64,000 nucleotides of DNA from Primula veris (lineage: Eukaryota; Streptophyta; Magnoliopsida; Ericales; Primulaceae), in NCBI GenBank assembly GCA_963682055.1, contig OY821741.1, positions 11,753,697 through 11,817,696 on the forward strand, in the 5' to 3' direction. The notes beneath the pieces were generated by a model. That model searched no databases. It saw only the letters and a program-made list of their open reading frames with translations, and was not told the origin of the DNA. The translations under genes were made by a program, and so were the position numbers. How positions within the stretch are numbered: the stretch's first letter is position 1; each line of letters begins with the position of its first letter. Shown one piece after another: positions 37,286 to 48,477 of the stretch.

Positions 37286-37575
37286 TGTAACGACCCGGCC
37301 CCACGGGGCGAACCGCCACGCCCGTATCAACAATATTGTCCGCTTTGGCACAACTTCCCAGGGGGTCACCCATCCTGGTACTACTCCAAGTTAAGCACGC
37401 TTAACTGTGGAGTTCCGTCCTCGCTGTTGTGCCGCACGGCTTTAAAAGGCCTTGTTGATAGAAAATGGATCTTTAAGCTCATATACCACACGAGTACTCT
37501 CATATCTGGGCGATGTGGGACTGACGCACAACACCGCACCACAAAATTTCCTTCCGGGAAATCTGGGTCGTCACA
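37286..37575 (-). repeat. Cassandra LTR 1
   Basis: 290 bp, tgtaacgacccgg to gggtcgtcaca. Its outer end forms the left end of the whole insertion. It differs from LTRs 2 and 3 at several positions (for example ccccacggggcg against ccaaacggaccg). Confidence 0.88.
37354..37415 (-). repeat. 5S rRNA-derived segment in Cassandra LTR 1
   Basis: On the minus strand this reads gaactccacagttaagcgtg, then cttggagtagtaccaggatg and ggtgaccccctgggaag. It matches the 3' half of plant 5S rRNA, including the internal promoter box A and box C regions, with a few changes. Cassandra LTRs are known to carry such polymerase III promoter sequence. It is not a 5S gene: the 5' half is missing. Confidence 0.85.
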
Positions 37576-37685
37576 ATCACCCTCCATTTAGGCACGACGT
37601 CCTCGTCGGGCACGTCGTCCTTCAGGGGCTCACACACACGTGCTAGTCCCCACATTTCCGGCCAGATAGAGGCTCTGATACCATC

Positions 37686-37977
37686 TGTAACGACTCGGCC
37701 CAAACGGACCGCACCGCCACGCCCGTATCAACAATATTGTCCGCTTTGGCACAACTTCCCAGGGGGGTCACCCATCCTGGTACTACTCCAAGCTAAGCAC
37801 GCTTAACTGTGGAGTTCCGTCCTCGCTGTTGTGTCGCACGGCTTTAAAAGGCCTTGTTAATAGGAAATGGATCTTTAAGCTCATATACCACACGAGTACT
37901 CTCATATCTGGGCGATGTGGGACTGACGCACAACACCGCACCACAGAATTTCCTTTCTGGAAATCTGGGTCGTCACA
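37686..37977 (-). repeat. Cassandra LTR 2
   Basis: 292 bp, tgtaacgactcggccc to gggtcgtcaca. Nearly identical to LTR 3, with about three differences. Confidence 0.88.
37755..37817 (-). repeat. 5S rRNA-derived segment in Cassandra LTR 2
   Basis: Same 5S-derived segment as in LTR 1, with agcttggagtag on the minus strand and one extra C in the run before tgggaag. Confidence 0.83.
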
Positions 37978-38086
37978 ATCACCCTCCCTTAGGCACGACG
38001 TCCTCGTCGGGCACGCCGTCCTTCAGAGGTCCACACACACGTGCTAGTCCCCACATTTCCGGCCAGATAGAGGCTCTGATACCATC

Positions 38087-39140
38087 TGTAACAATATAAA
38101 AACAAGGTTTCCATATATAATTAGTACTTGAAAAATAATACTCATGAGCCTGTAAAATATTATCAAAAGTTGCAACGGAATATTTATAATAGCAAGACAA
38201 AACCCACTCACCTAATATTAATCCGAAAGAACAGAAACATTTCTACAACGAATAATCTAGTGCTTAGCTTTCCACTCAACCTTTTCCCTTGCTCAACATA
38301 GGACTTTAATTCTCTCATATTTGTATACTTTCGTTACATACATATAATTTTAATACAGTAAAGGAGTATAGAATCTAATCAGGGAAATGCTACCTAGCTT
38401 TCTTTCTTTATTTGCACTAGTGTATATATCTATATTAACAAGGAAGAATTCATTATAGGGGCATGTATATGGCATGACAATTGGCTTAGCATTTATACTA
38501 CAATTCTATACCAATTTATTACTTCCGTCTCAATTTCTCATGCAAGGTTACCTCCTTAATAATTTACTAGCAACAGAAACTCTTTGAATACATGTAACAT
38601 TATTTCTCCTTAAATATTCCACGCATAGTAGTTATAGGAATAAATACAAACATCTCGTTATAGAAACCTCAAGATAATATTTACTATTCTTAATTGACAT
38701 TTACTCTTCAGGCAAGGCATCAGTTTTATATATGAATACAATCAAATCATGTCATTAATTATCTTAGTGAGGCATTCAAAGACCTATAACTTACACCATT
38801 ATTCCTAATCATACGTTTATACATTTCAATATTTCTAACCGAAGTAAATTACATAATTACTAGGCCCAATTCTTACCGGCTAATCCCTAAAAGTACTACC
38901 ACGTATCAATCCATGGTAAATCCAATTAAATACCTTTAAATCCTTTAAAACTCTATAGCTTTGATAACATGTAACCGTAAGGTCCTTAAATCACTTAAAC
39001 AACTAAACATTAGTATTCTTACTTATGAAAACTAAATAGTCGCATGAGTAATTATTTAGAAGAATAAATATTCAAAATAAAAAAAAAAAAATAAAAAAAA
39101 AAAAAATAAAAAAAAAAAAATTAAATTGCGGGATTTTACA
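38087..39140 (-). repeat. 1.05-kb gypsy-type LTR, copy 1
   Basis: On the minus strand it starts tgtaaaatcccgcaattt and ends tattgttaca, followed by the primer-binding site gatggtatcagagcc. It matches 39,545-40,577 base for base as far as can be seen, apart from about 21 extra bases in an A-rich run near 39,080-39,120. No coding sequence. Confidence 0.82.
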
Positions 39141-39143
39141 CTC

Positions 39144-39435
39144 TGTAACGACTCGGCCCAAACGGACCGCACCGCCATGCCCGTATCAACAATATTGTCC
39201 GCTTTGGCACAACTTCCCAGGGGGGTCACCCATCCTGGTACTACTCCAAGCTAAGCACGCTTAACTGTGGAGTTCCGTCATCGCTGTTGTGCCGCACGGC
39301 TTTAAAAGGCCTTGTTAATAGGAAATGGATCTTTAAGCTCATATACCACACGAGTACTCTCATATCTGGGCGATGTGGGACTGACGCACAACACCGCACC
39401 ACAGAATTTCCTTTCTGGAAATCTGGGTCGTCACA
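39144..39435 (-). repeat. Cassandra LTR 3
   Basis: 292 bp, tgtaacgactcggccc to gggtcgtcaca. It is followed by a 109-bp Cassandra interior (39,436-39,544) and then by the 1.03-kb LTR, so it has no Cassandra LTR partner on that side. Confidence 0.88.
39213..39275 (-). repeat. 5S rRNA-derived segment in Cassandra LTR 3
   Basis: Same 5S-derived segment as in LTR 2, including the run of six C residues. Confidence 0.83.
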
Positions 39436-39544
39436 ATCACCCTCCCTTAGGCACGACGTCCTCGTCGGGCACGCCGTCCTTCAGAGGTCCACACACACGT
39501 GCTAGTCCCCACATTTCCGGCCAGATAGAGGCTCTGATACCATC

Positions 39545-40577
39545 TGTAACAATATAAAAACAAGGTTTCCATATATAATTAGTACTTGAAAAATAATACT
39601 CATGAGCCTGTAAAATATTATCAAAAGTTGCAACGGAATATTTATAATAGCAAGACAAAACCCACTCACCTAATATTAATCCGAAAGAACAGAAACATTT
39701 CTACAACGAATAATCTAGTGCTTAGCTTTCCACTCAACCTTTTCCCTTGCTCAACATAGGACTTTAATTCTCTCATATTTGTATACTTTCGTTACATACA
39801 TATAATTTTAATACAGTAAAGGAGTATAGAATCTAATCAGGGAAATGCTACCTAGCTTTCTTTCTTTATTTGCACTAGTGTATATATCTATATTAACAAG
39901 GAAGAATTCATTATAGGGGCATGTATATGGCATGACAATTGGCTTAGCATTTATACTACAATTCTATACCAATTTATTACTTCCGTCTCAATTTCTCATG
40001 CAAGGTTACCTCCTTAATAATTTACTAGCAACAGAAACTCTTTGAATACATGTAACATTATTTCTCCTTAAATATTCCACGCATAGTAGTTATAGGAATA
40101 AATACAAACATCTCGTTATAGAAACCTCAAGATAATATTTACTATTCTTAATTGACATTTACTCTTCAGGCAAGGCATCAGTTTTATATATGAATACAAT
40201 CAAATCATGTCATTAATTATCTTAGTGAGGCATTCAAAGACCTATAACTTACACCATTATTCCTAATCATACGTTTATACATTTCAATATTTCTAACCGA
40301 AGTAAATTACATAATTACTAGGCCCAATTCTTACCGGCTAATCCCTAAAAGTACTACCACGTATCAATCCATGGTAAATCCAATTAAATACCTTTAAATC
40401 CTTTAAAACTCTATAGCTTTGATAACATGTAACCGTAAGGTCCTTAAATCACTTAAACAACTAAACATTAGTATTCTTACTTATGAAAACTAAATAGTCG
40501 CATGAGTAATTATTTAGAAGAATAAATATTCAAAAAAAAAAATAAAAAAAAAAAAAATTAAATTGCGGGATTTTACA
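39545..40577 (-). repeat. 1.03-kb gypsy-type LTR, copy 2
   Basis: On the minus strand it is preceded by tcgggacgaaacttctttaa and gtggtggagag, the usual end of plant Tekay/Del-type gypsy interiors with their polypurine tract. It is followed by a primer-binding site. So it has both an interior end upstream and an interior start downstream, like a middle LTR of a concatemer. Confidence 0.82.
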
Positions 40578-43500
40578 CTCTCCACCACTTAAAGAAGTTT
40601 CGTCCCGAAACTTTATTTCTTTAATAACTTGAAAGAAAAAAAAAAAGGATAATGTTTCCGAATAATATTATATATGCTTTTTTTTTTGACGTGATTAAAT
40701 CAGCTCACATAATTTTTTTTTTTAATCAACCGGTCTCCAAAACAGTTACTTGTGTGTGCATGTAGCATAAACTATATAAAAGAAGTATAATAAAAGGTAT
40801 CTTGGAAACTCATTTGAGATTAAAATTACTAATAATAATATCATCATTATCCTTGTGAAACTTGAAAATTTATGATGGAAAAATACTAACGTAAATTCCT
40901 AAGGGTAAACTTTTACCACTTCCGATCGTTTATTATCTCATTACTTACCAAATTCTATAACTCTCATCAATCATAATTCCAAAACTCTATAACTCCTGTC
41001 TAGATAATTCTTAGTCCAAATTCTGATTTTAGTCATCATCAATGCTAATAACAAAGTGTACACCATGAAAGCAAAACACATGATGTACGCTAATCTTTTA
41101 ATTGGTAAAAATAAGTAAATAAATTTGTTTCTACCATGTTTTTACTTGAACTGATAATTAACCTCTGGGATGGTTCAAATCCAAACAACTATTATTGATA
41201 TTGATACCGTAAGATAACCAAACCTATTCCAAAACTTGTTTCCATATCGTTTTCCGAAACATTTATTACTTATACATCTATATCTATTTCATGTGTTTCC
41301 GCTGCACGCTCTGATAAAATAATAATAATAATGGTGTTAACCGACCTAACATTGCATTTTGTTTCTAATTTATCAAACAATCCAGTTTTAGCATCTAGAC
41401 CACCACCCAAAAATAATACCAATCTCCCTTTATACCATGTTCTCTTAAATAAAACAATCTTTAATTAATAAGAAGCGCAAAACCTAATAATTTATATATA
41501 GTCCCAAAATACCACTCCAAATTCACATGTAATACATGCTCTCAATCAAAGTGCAAGACCTGTTGAAACTTTGCAACTAATCCGACCAAAGAGATTTACT
41601 TGAAATAACTAGGACAACTATAATGCTAGTTCACTTATTATTAGAACACTGTAAACACAAATTAAATCTCAAGTTTGGATCCTAATTATAGCTTAAACAT
41701 CTTTTACAGTGGTCAAACAAATTGAAAATAACCTAACGTATCATTTCATTGAAACTCTAAGCAAAAGTCGGCACTGAAAGGTAATCCATGGACAAGATTA
41801 AATTACAAAAATTAGAAGAAACAACCATAATCGAGGTTCTCTTATAGTTGCCGAAAGCTTCAAAATAAATAAATATATCCTATCATGCACTTTTGTTTGT
41901 TAGTTACAAACCGCCGCAATAGTTAACTACATTTTTATTTATATATACAAAACCAGTGACTTCATTAACGTACAAACCATTACATAATAAGAAAATGTTT
42001 TAAAAACTTTGTCTCACCTATAATAGTTTACAAACTCAAACATTTCAACTTGTACAGGGGCATGCTACACCAGAAATATTTCTTAAGTTTTCAATAGTTA
42101 ATCTTATAAAAATAAGATCTATTAAAATTTCCTTATATCGACCTTGAATTTAGTACATATGAAATTAACTGTGTGTAATTCCTCTTAAATATGGACACCA
42201 AACCAACTCAACTAAATTAACTCTTACATTATAGTATAGTCTTACATTATACAGTATCAAACGAGATTCTTCATGTAGGGACAATTAAGTTAGAACCTAA
42301 AATATCTAAGTCCACAGTTATCATTCTATCGAGTGAAGGAAAATAGTTGCTAAATGTGAAACATATATACAAAACACTAGCTTACAATCTAACCAAGAAA
42401 AATTTATAGTCAATGTCTAAAAGAATAGAATCATGTTGTAAGGAAGAAATAAGTGCACAAACGACTTATAAAACTAATGAATTTAGGACACGACCTCACA
42501 AAACATAATTAAACATTCATGTTTTCGAACTTATAAAATCTAACCAAATATGCAAAGGCATCAAATTCCGCTAATCATACAATACAACATTCCGCACATT
42601 ACGTGATAATCACAAAACATGTAAATCATGATAAAAGCTCGTTTTTCATGGTAATAATTTTATCAAGATTTATAAGTTTCATAATTATAGAGCACTGAAA
42701 TACGAAGCCAACGCTTCAAGCGGAATCAAATTCGGAGTAAAAACGAAGGAGTTACGAGCGTTTGAAGTTTAGCGAAAAACCGCAAAATTTGCCAGAAAAC
42801 GACCAATCGTTTTTGACAAAACGACCGGTCGTTTTTTGGTCCAGTAGGGTCTGAAAAATTCGACCGATCATTTTAAGAAACGACCGATCGTTTTTTGGTC
42901 CAGTAGGGTTTGAAAAATTCGACCGATCGTTTTAAGAAACGACCGATCGTTTTTTGGTCCAGTAGGGTCTGAAAAATTCGACCGATCGTTTTAAGAAACG
43001 ACCGATCGTTTTTTGGTCCAGTAGGGTCTGAAAAATTCGACCGATCGTTTTTCTGCAGAAACTTATCGATACAAAAGCGTAAAATTACTCAATACTTGTA
43101 AATCCCTTACAAGGAACATAGCACGCAACTACATCATTTTAGTCCACAACATTATTACAATCAACATCCATTCGCATAAAATGCTCATTAACACACAAGT
43201 TAATAATATGAAAACGCACTACGTAAAATCATCAACAACACAATTTTCACACTCTAATAGTACGCTACTACACACGTATGCAAACTTATACCTCATACAC
43301 ATCATATAAATCTACACACGCATACAATCAACACAAAAATGCGAGGGATAACCCATCACGATACGTTATCCTAAAGCACCCGAGCGTCCTCGCATACTCT
43401 AGAATTCCACATCGCTAAGGTATTCCTTCACACATACCGACGAGAGGTCTACCCACTAGTTTGGCGAGCCAGGATCAACGAGCGTCCTCATTGTCCCCAA

Positions 43501-43720
43501 CTTGCCTCACATGTGGACTTTCCTTTCATCAACTACTACTAAATTATAGCTACATGTCTTAAGCTAAATGCAACCCCCCGTTTTAGAAAAAGTTTGAGTT
43601 TTTGGAAAAAGTTTTTGGAAAAAGTTTTTGAAAAAAGCTACGATGGATCTTGGTCCAATGGTTACCCATCTTCCCGTCGTCCCAAAGTATACAAAAACCT
43701 AGTTAGCTCTGATACCAACT
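40578..43720 (-). mobile_element. Non-coding interior of the retroelement complex
   Basis: On the minus strand it begins with agttggtatcagagc at about 43,720-43,706, a primer-binding site, and ends with the purine tract gtggtggagag. The 3.1 kb between has no gag or pol frame on either strand, only AT-rich sequence and the 59-bp repeats at 42,800-43,050. It resembles the interior of a non-autonomous (LARD-like) element. Confidence 0.7.
42800..43055. repeat. 59-bp tandem repeats with cgatcg palindromes
   Basis: About four units of gaccgatcgttttttggtcc, agtagggtctgaaaaattcg and accgatcgttttaagaaac. Each unit carries two inverted cgaccgatcgttt/aaacgaccgatcg arms. They sit inside the non-coding interior. 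Confidence 0.9.
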
Positions 43721-44548
43721 TGTCACGACCTAAAATCCGTAAAACGAATATCGAGGCATGACCTTTTTTTAAAACAAAAGAAAGTAGAACCTGTTGGTAC
43801 GAAATTAAAAAATTTAAAAGAAAACACTTACGAGCTAAAGGAAGGGATAGGGAATGACTCGTCTTACGGACTGGGACGAGTGGCGTGAGAGGTCCAAGTG
43901 CGCACTATAAATCTACTTTTATGTTGCAATGGTCTATGTCTCTCCCTAATTCCGGGGACATAAGACGGCCGAAGGGATAGGGAATGACCTACCTTACGGA
44001 CTGGGGTAGGTGGCGTGAGAGGTCCATGTATGCTATAGTTGTGTGTTGATGTTATTTAATTTATTTAATTTATCGTAGTTGTAGAATGTCATTACATTTC
44101 TCTTTATACGTCGATTATCGTAGTTGTAGAATTTGTGAGCTCTTGCATTTATGGGATGGAGTGACGGTATTTGTGGTGCCGTCCCGTCTAGTTATGTGCG
44201 TGGGACTCACCGTTACAATTTTGTATTTCAGGTACAACTTAGGTTGAGGCGTATGGTTAAGAGCTTTAGCAAGGCATCACATGGGTTCGGGCTTTTGCTT
44301 TCTTTTTACTTAGATTGTTTTTGAGGTTGTAGCCTACGGGCAAATTCATTCGTTCGTTATTTTTAGCTTTTATAAATCCTGACTTGTAGCCGCGTTTGAC
44401 AAACTTTTTATTTATCCGTTAATTGTTCCTTTAGCTCGTAAGTGTTTTCTTTTAAATTTTTTAATTTCGTACCAACAGGTTCTACTTTCTTTTGTTTTAA
44501 AAAAAGGTCATGCCTCGATATTCGTTTTACGGATTTTGGGTCGTGACA
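43721..44548 (-). mobile_element. Foldback LTR with 123-bp inverted ends
   Basis: On the minus strand its first ~690 bp match the start of the solo LTR at 32,822-33,511. The sequence then stops inside the second ~128-bp repeat, at gtcattccctatccc, and continues as an inverted copy of its own beginning. Arms 43,721-43,843 and 44,426-44,548 are inverted repeats with one mismatch in 123 bp. The normal LTR end (gggatgttaca) is absent and the inverted end ggtcgtgaca sits directly before a primer-binding site. Confidence 0.88.
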
Positions 44549-44610
44549 TTGCCAAACATAAAGAACATAAGTTGTTGTTTTTTTGTCAACATCTATTGAG
44601 ACAAAATAAA

Positions 44611-46034
44611 AGTCATAAGTCTTTGAAATAGTTTTCATAAGAGATCGCAACAATCGTTGAATATATTAGAATCTTCACTTCTTTTAAAGACTAGATCTTT
44701 ATGTGGATTTCTGAAAGTTTAATAGCCTGATAAACTGTCTGGCTAGTGGCTACTTTGTGAGAAAGAAAACTTTTGTAAATGTTAAGTCTTCTCTTTGGCC
44801 TCCAAACTTATGGTTGTATATTATTGCGCTAATTTTTTTTATAAAAGTTTTATCTTTTGAAACGAACATTTGACTATGCTCACGAACTTTTCTTATAATA
44901 GATTATTATATTAATTTTAATGTTAGAAGACGATATAATTATTTAAAATACTTACACTATTTTGAAAACGATTTTTCTAACGAGTGTCTCGTAAGGTATC
45001 ATTTAACCGTTAAATACATTTCTATAATCAAGTTGCCTTTAATATGAATATTCGTTGCATTTATAAGATAACATTATAACATAATCATTTTTATGTATTT
45101 GATTTATTTAAATAAGAAAATACTATTAATGTATTACTATAATGCAAAAAAATAAAATTAAACAAATTCCATACATTACTAACCAATGCATGGGGGCACT
45201 TGTTAGATTTTCCGTTATAAAATATAGTTAAACCATTTACATCTAAATAATGTTAAGCAAACCATTTGGTTTGCATAATCTTGGTTGTTTAACTTGATGG
45301 GAAAATACTTTTAGTTGTTTTTATATATATTTTTTATTATATAAATAATTTCTTAAATCTTATAATCAACTTTTAATGAACCTAATAGACACACGCGTTC
45401 ATGATTGACTCATTTAGTCATTTACCAAACAATCTTTATATATATTTGAGAACTGTATAATTCTATTGACGCTAGTTCATTTCTTATAAGAATAGAATTT
45501 TTTTGGGTAAGTTTAAAAGAACAGAATTATTCATGAGCCGGAAAAGACTTTTCGCTAACAGGTCGATTGGCTATCAACCACATCTCCTATATTGCAATTA
45601 TACTTTATTTATACCAATCTTCAACAACAAAAATATACTTCATTTATACATGACAGAGATCAAAACAAAATTAAAGAAACTCGTTAGTTATTAAAATAAG
45701 TTTGTTACATTATATTACAATCATGACTGCCAGTAAAATTATTGATATGGCTTGTGTAGTCTAAAGTAGTTCTGAAAGGAAAAATAAAATATATCGTAGA
45801 TGAGAAATAAGGTTATACATAAGTTTGAAAGTTCAATTTAAATGGGGGAACAAATATTCCCAATATCATAATTTTTTATTATCAAATAAATTATGTTGCA
45901 TTCTACATGCAAATCAGTTAGAAAGGTTAACGTAAATGACAAAGGTGAGAGTTAACACTTTGTAACTGACATTGCCAAGCATAAGGAACATAAGTTGGTT
46001 TTTTTTTTTGCCATCATCATTGAGCCAAAATAAA
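44611..46034 (+). repeat. Array unit 6
   Basis: Last unit, closest to unit 5. After tgagccaaaataaaagtctt it passes into spacer sequence. Confidence 0.85.
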
Positions 46035-46952
46035 AGTCTTAAATAAGTTTTATGAGTCACTATTTTATTGAATTTGTTCAACTAAGCATCACTAAATCCA
46101 AGTCCAAAAGTCTCAACTTTATAGTATCCAAAAAAAGAAAAATGGTCCGTTACGAAATAATGAACTTAATTGTCATAATAAAATTGATCAGACGCATTGT
46201 TTTAAACATATTTTATTTAACATATTTACTTTGATTATTTGCATCCATTAATACTTTGCGAATTATGTAATGATATTTACGATATGTGTATTTAATAAAT
46301 GGATAGTGTATAGTGACATACCAACATTCAATTTATTTTCACTATATGGATTTAAAGACTATTTGTAATATTTATGTACATTGACCAAATACAACATTTT
46401 TTTAAGAAGTGCATTAAACAAGACTGGTATAAATGCCTGGATGTTTTAAGACTACTTATACTAATGTTGTACATTATTACCAAAATTTTAAAAAGATTAA
46501 GAAAGTACAATAAATATATATGAAAGCAATATATTCTGGAAACATGTACGAATAGTTGGAAGTTCGTTTTAGATGGACATGTTAATATGTTTGCCCATAT
46601 AGTCAAATGACAATGACAAAACTATTTTAAAAATTATATTGATCGATAACTCCGGTGAGTCCGGTATAGGTAACAATGAGTTAATTGAATCGTGGAGTAG
46701 TACTAAGGTCTTATAAACCCAAACTATAAAAAAAATTAATATAAAAAAAATTACCATTTTACCTTTATAAGTTATGAGGGGGAAAAGTAGTGAACAGTTT
46801 GTTGGTCTCTGTTACAACAATTAGTTTTCTTGGTATTAAGATAATCATAGCCATTAAAGTAGTCGATAAATAAAATTGAAAAGTAAGACTACATTTATGT
46901 GCTTTGTTGGTAGTAGAGTTTTTTTAATTAATTTTTCCATATATCACTTCAA
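46035..46952 (+). repeat. Array-flanking spacer X, right copy and extension
   Basis: 46,149-46,714 matches 27,686-28,251. The flanks 46,035-46,148 and 46,715-46,952 match only the diverged spacer x at 11,810-12,688 and 54,511-55,388. It ends at the start of copy B. Non-coding. Confidence 0.8.
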
Positions 46953-47239
46953 AATGACATGTTTTATTCGTAGCGCCAACGTTAATTCACGTTCGAACAG
47001 AAGTAAAACACTATGATGTCTCATAATCTTATTGATTAAAGGCAATCGTTGCATCCAAAACTTGTACAACCAGATAAGTTAAGTAATTTAATTATGAGGA
47101 TATTGTTACTTCGAACTTATTATTTCATATTAGAATCGATGCACATAACACACAGGTTCAAAAAACGTGCTTTAATCATGTTTTCAACAATAACTTTTCA
47201 TCCTGAAAACGTATAATTAATGCTAATTATGCGAATTAT

Positions 47240-48290
47240 ACGAGTTAATTACAATCGATTTTTTACCTAAACGATTAAAAACATTGTAAATATCTTCATT
47301 AAGCATGACAAATCCGACCAGTCACTCAAGAGTTAAAAATTTAACTGTATGAATTCATCGTACGTTTACGGATTCAATTACAATATATCTTTTATCCAAA
47401 CGAATTTATAACATTGTAAATATCTTCATTAAACACTTCGGACCCGACCCTATCATCATTCACTCAAGAGTTAAAATTTTAAATGTACGGATTAATCGTA
47501 AACGTACGAATTCAATTACAATCGATCTTTTACCTAAACGAATTTAGAACATTGTAAATATCTTCATTAAACACTACGGGCCCGACCCCGTCATCATAGT
47601 TACTCAAATGTTAAAATTTAAATTGTACGGATTAACGCTAGACTCGTATATTCAATTACAATCAATCTTTTACCCAAACAAATTTAAAACATTGTAAATA
47701 TCTTCATTAAGCACGATGGGGCGACCCAGTCACCAAAATCACTTAACAGTCATAAATTTAACTGTACGGATTAATGTTAAGCGTAAGTATTTCTTTTCTT
47801 CTTTAAACGTACATATTCAATTACAGACTTAAACGAATCTAGAGCATTGCAAATATTTTCATTCACCACGACGGGCCCGATTCCCGTCATCATAGTTACT
47901 CAATAGTTAAAAAATTAACTCCATATATTAATGCAAACGTACAAATTTAATTACAGTCGATCTTTTACCAAAACGAATATAGAACATTGTAAATATTTTC
48001 ATTAACCGCGACGGGTCTGCCCCGTCATCATAGTCACTCAAGAGTTACAAATTCAAACGGATTCATCGTAAACGTACATATTTAATCACAGACGATATTT
48101 TACCTAAACAAATTCAAAACATTATATAGTAATTTATTAAACACGGATCCATCCCATCATCATAATTACTGGATAGTCAAAAATTTAACCATAGTGATTA
48201 ATGTTCAACGTACTTATTCAATTACAACCGATTTTTTACCAAACCAAATATAGAAAATGACAAATATCTTCCTTAACCACGATGATTTAC
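47240..48290 (+). repeat. ~138-bp tandem array upstream of DnaJ gene, copy B
   Basis: Counterpart of 285-1,345 with the same eight units and very similar sequence. The 287 bp to its left (46,953-47,239) correspond to the gene-free start of copy A. Confidence 0.85.
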
Positions 48291-48434
48291 TCAAAAGAGA
48301 GAAGCAAACTTAACTTAACCAAAGGTGTATCTGTTGGGTTAAAAAAACATGGTTTAAATAGAGCTTTGTGTCCCAAATATATTTTAAGACTAAATATAAT
48401 ACTCACAAGAGAGAAGAAATAGGGCGCCAAATAT

Positions 48435-48477
<43 letters not shown>

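Larger units (their letters stand above)
37286..37977 (-). mobile_element. Cassandra-type TRIM, complete LTR-interior-LTR
   Basis: Two LTRs (37,286-37,575 and 37,686-37,977) around a 110-bp interior. On the minus strand the interior begins gatggtatcagagcc, a primer-binding site for initiator Met-tRNA, and ends in a purine tract ggagggtgat. The LTRs contain a 5S rRNA-derived segment. Length (692 bp), LTR size and 5S segment fit Cassandra, a non-coding TRIM family known across plants. It needs proteins from other elements to move. Confidence 0.9.
37686..40580 (-). repeat. Tandem duplication of Cassandra-LTR plus gypsy-LTR unit
   Basis: Unit 1 (37,686-39,143, 1,458 bp) and unit 2 (39,144-40,580, 1,437 bp) each contain Cassandra LTR, Cassandra interior, gypsy-type LTR and the bases ctc. 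About three substitutions in the Cassandra part and an A-run length difference separate them, so the duplication is very recent. Confidence 0.88.
37286..44548 (-). mobile_element. Chimeric LTR-retroelement complex inserted as one unit
   Basis: 7,263 bp flanked by a perfect 5-bp target duplication ttgcc (37,281-37,285 and 44,549-44,553). The other array units show the uncut site ctgacattgccaaac. Its outer ends are tgtaacgaccc and gggtcgtgaca. On the minus strand the order is: foldback LTR (44,548-43,721), primer-binding site and 3.1-kb non-coding interior, polypurine tract, 1.03-kb LTR, Cassandra interior, Cassandra LTR, 1.05-kb LTR, Cassandra interior, Cassandra LTR, Cassandra interior, Cassandra LTR. 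The two ends belong to different LTR families, yet share one target duplication. Confidence 0.8.
35921..44610 (+). repeat. Array unit 5, split by 7.26-kb retroelement complex
   Basis: Unit sequence runs to 37,285, resumes at 44,554 and ends at 44,610. It shares with unit 6 the variants agtcataagtc, attctattgacgc and aacaggtcgattgg and the loss of one hairpin arm. Confidence 0.85.
28248..46034 (+). repeat. Tandem array of six ~1.4-1.5 kb units
   Basis: Head-to-tail units beginning at agtc(t/a)taagtctttgaaatag: 28,248; 29,694; 31,191; 32,647; 35,921; 44,611. Net lengths without insertions are about 1,446, 1,497, 1,456, 1,386, 1,422 and 1,424 bp. Unit 4 carries a solo LTR and unit 5 a 7.26-kb retroelement complex. 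Units are about 93-97% alike, AT-rich, and have no conserved coding frame. The short frames starting MGKFKR depend on a TTG and vary among units. Confidence 0.92.

Noticed and set aside
37354..37415. A functional 5S rRNA gene
   Set aside because: Only the 3' half of 5S is present, inside an LTR with target duplication and primer-binding site, as in Cassandra.
37829..38099. Overlapping 60-80 codon frames on both strands, repeated near 37,381-37,703 and 39,287-39,658
   Set aside because: They lie in Cassandra LTR and interior sequence, which is known to be non-coding. They repeat only because the element repeats.
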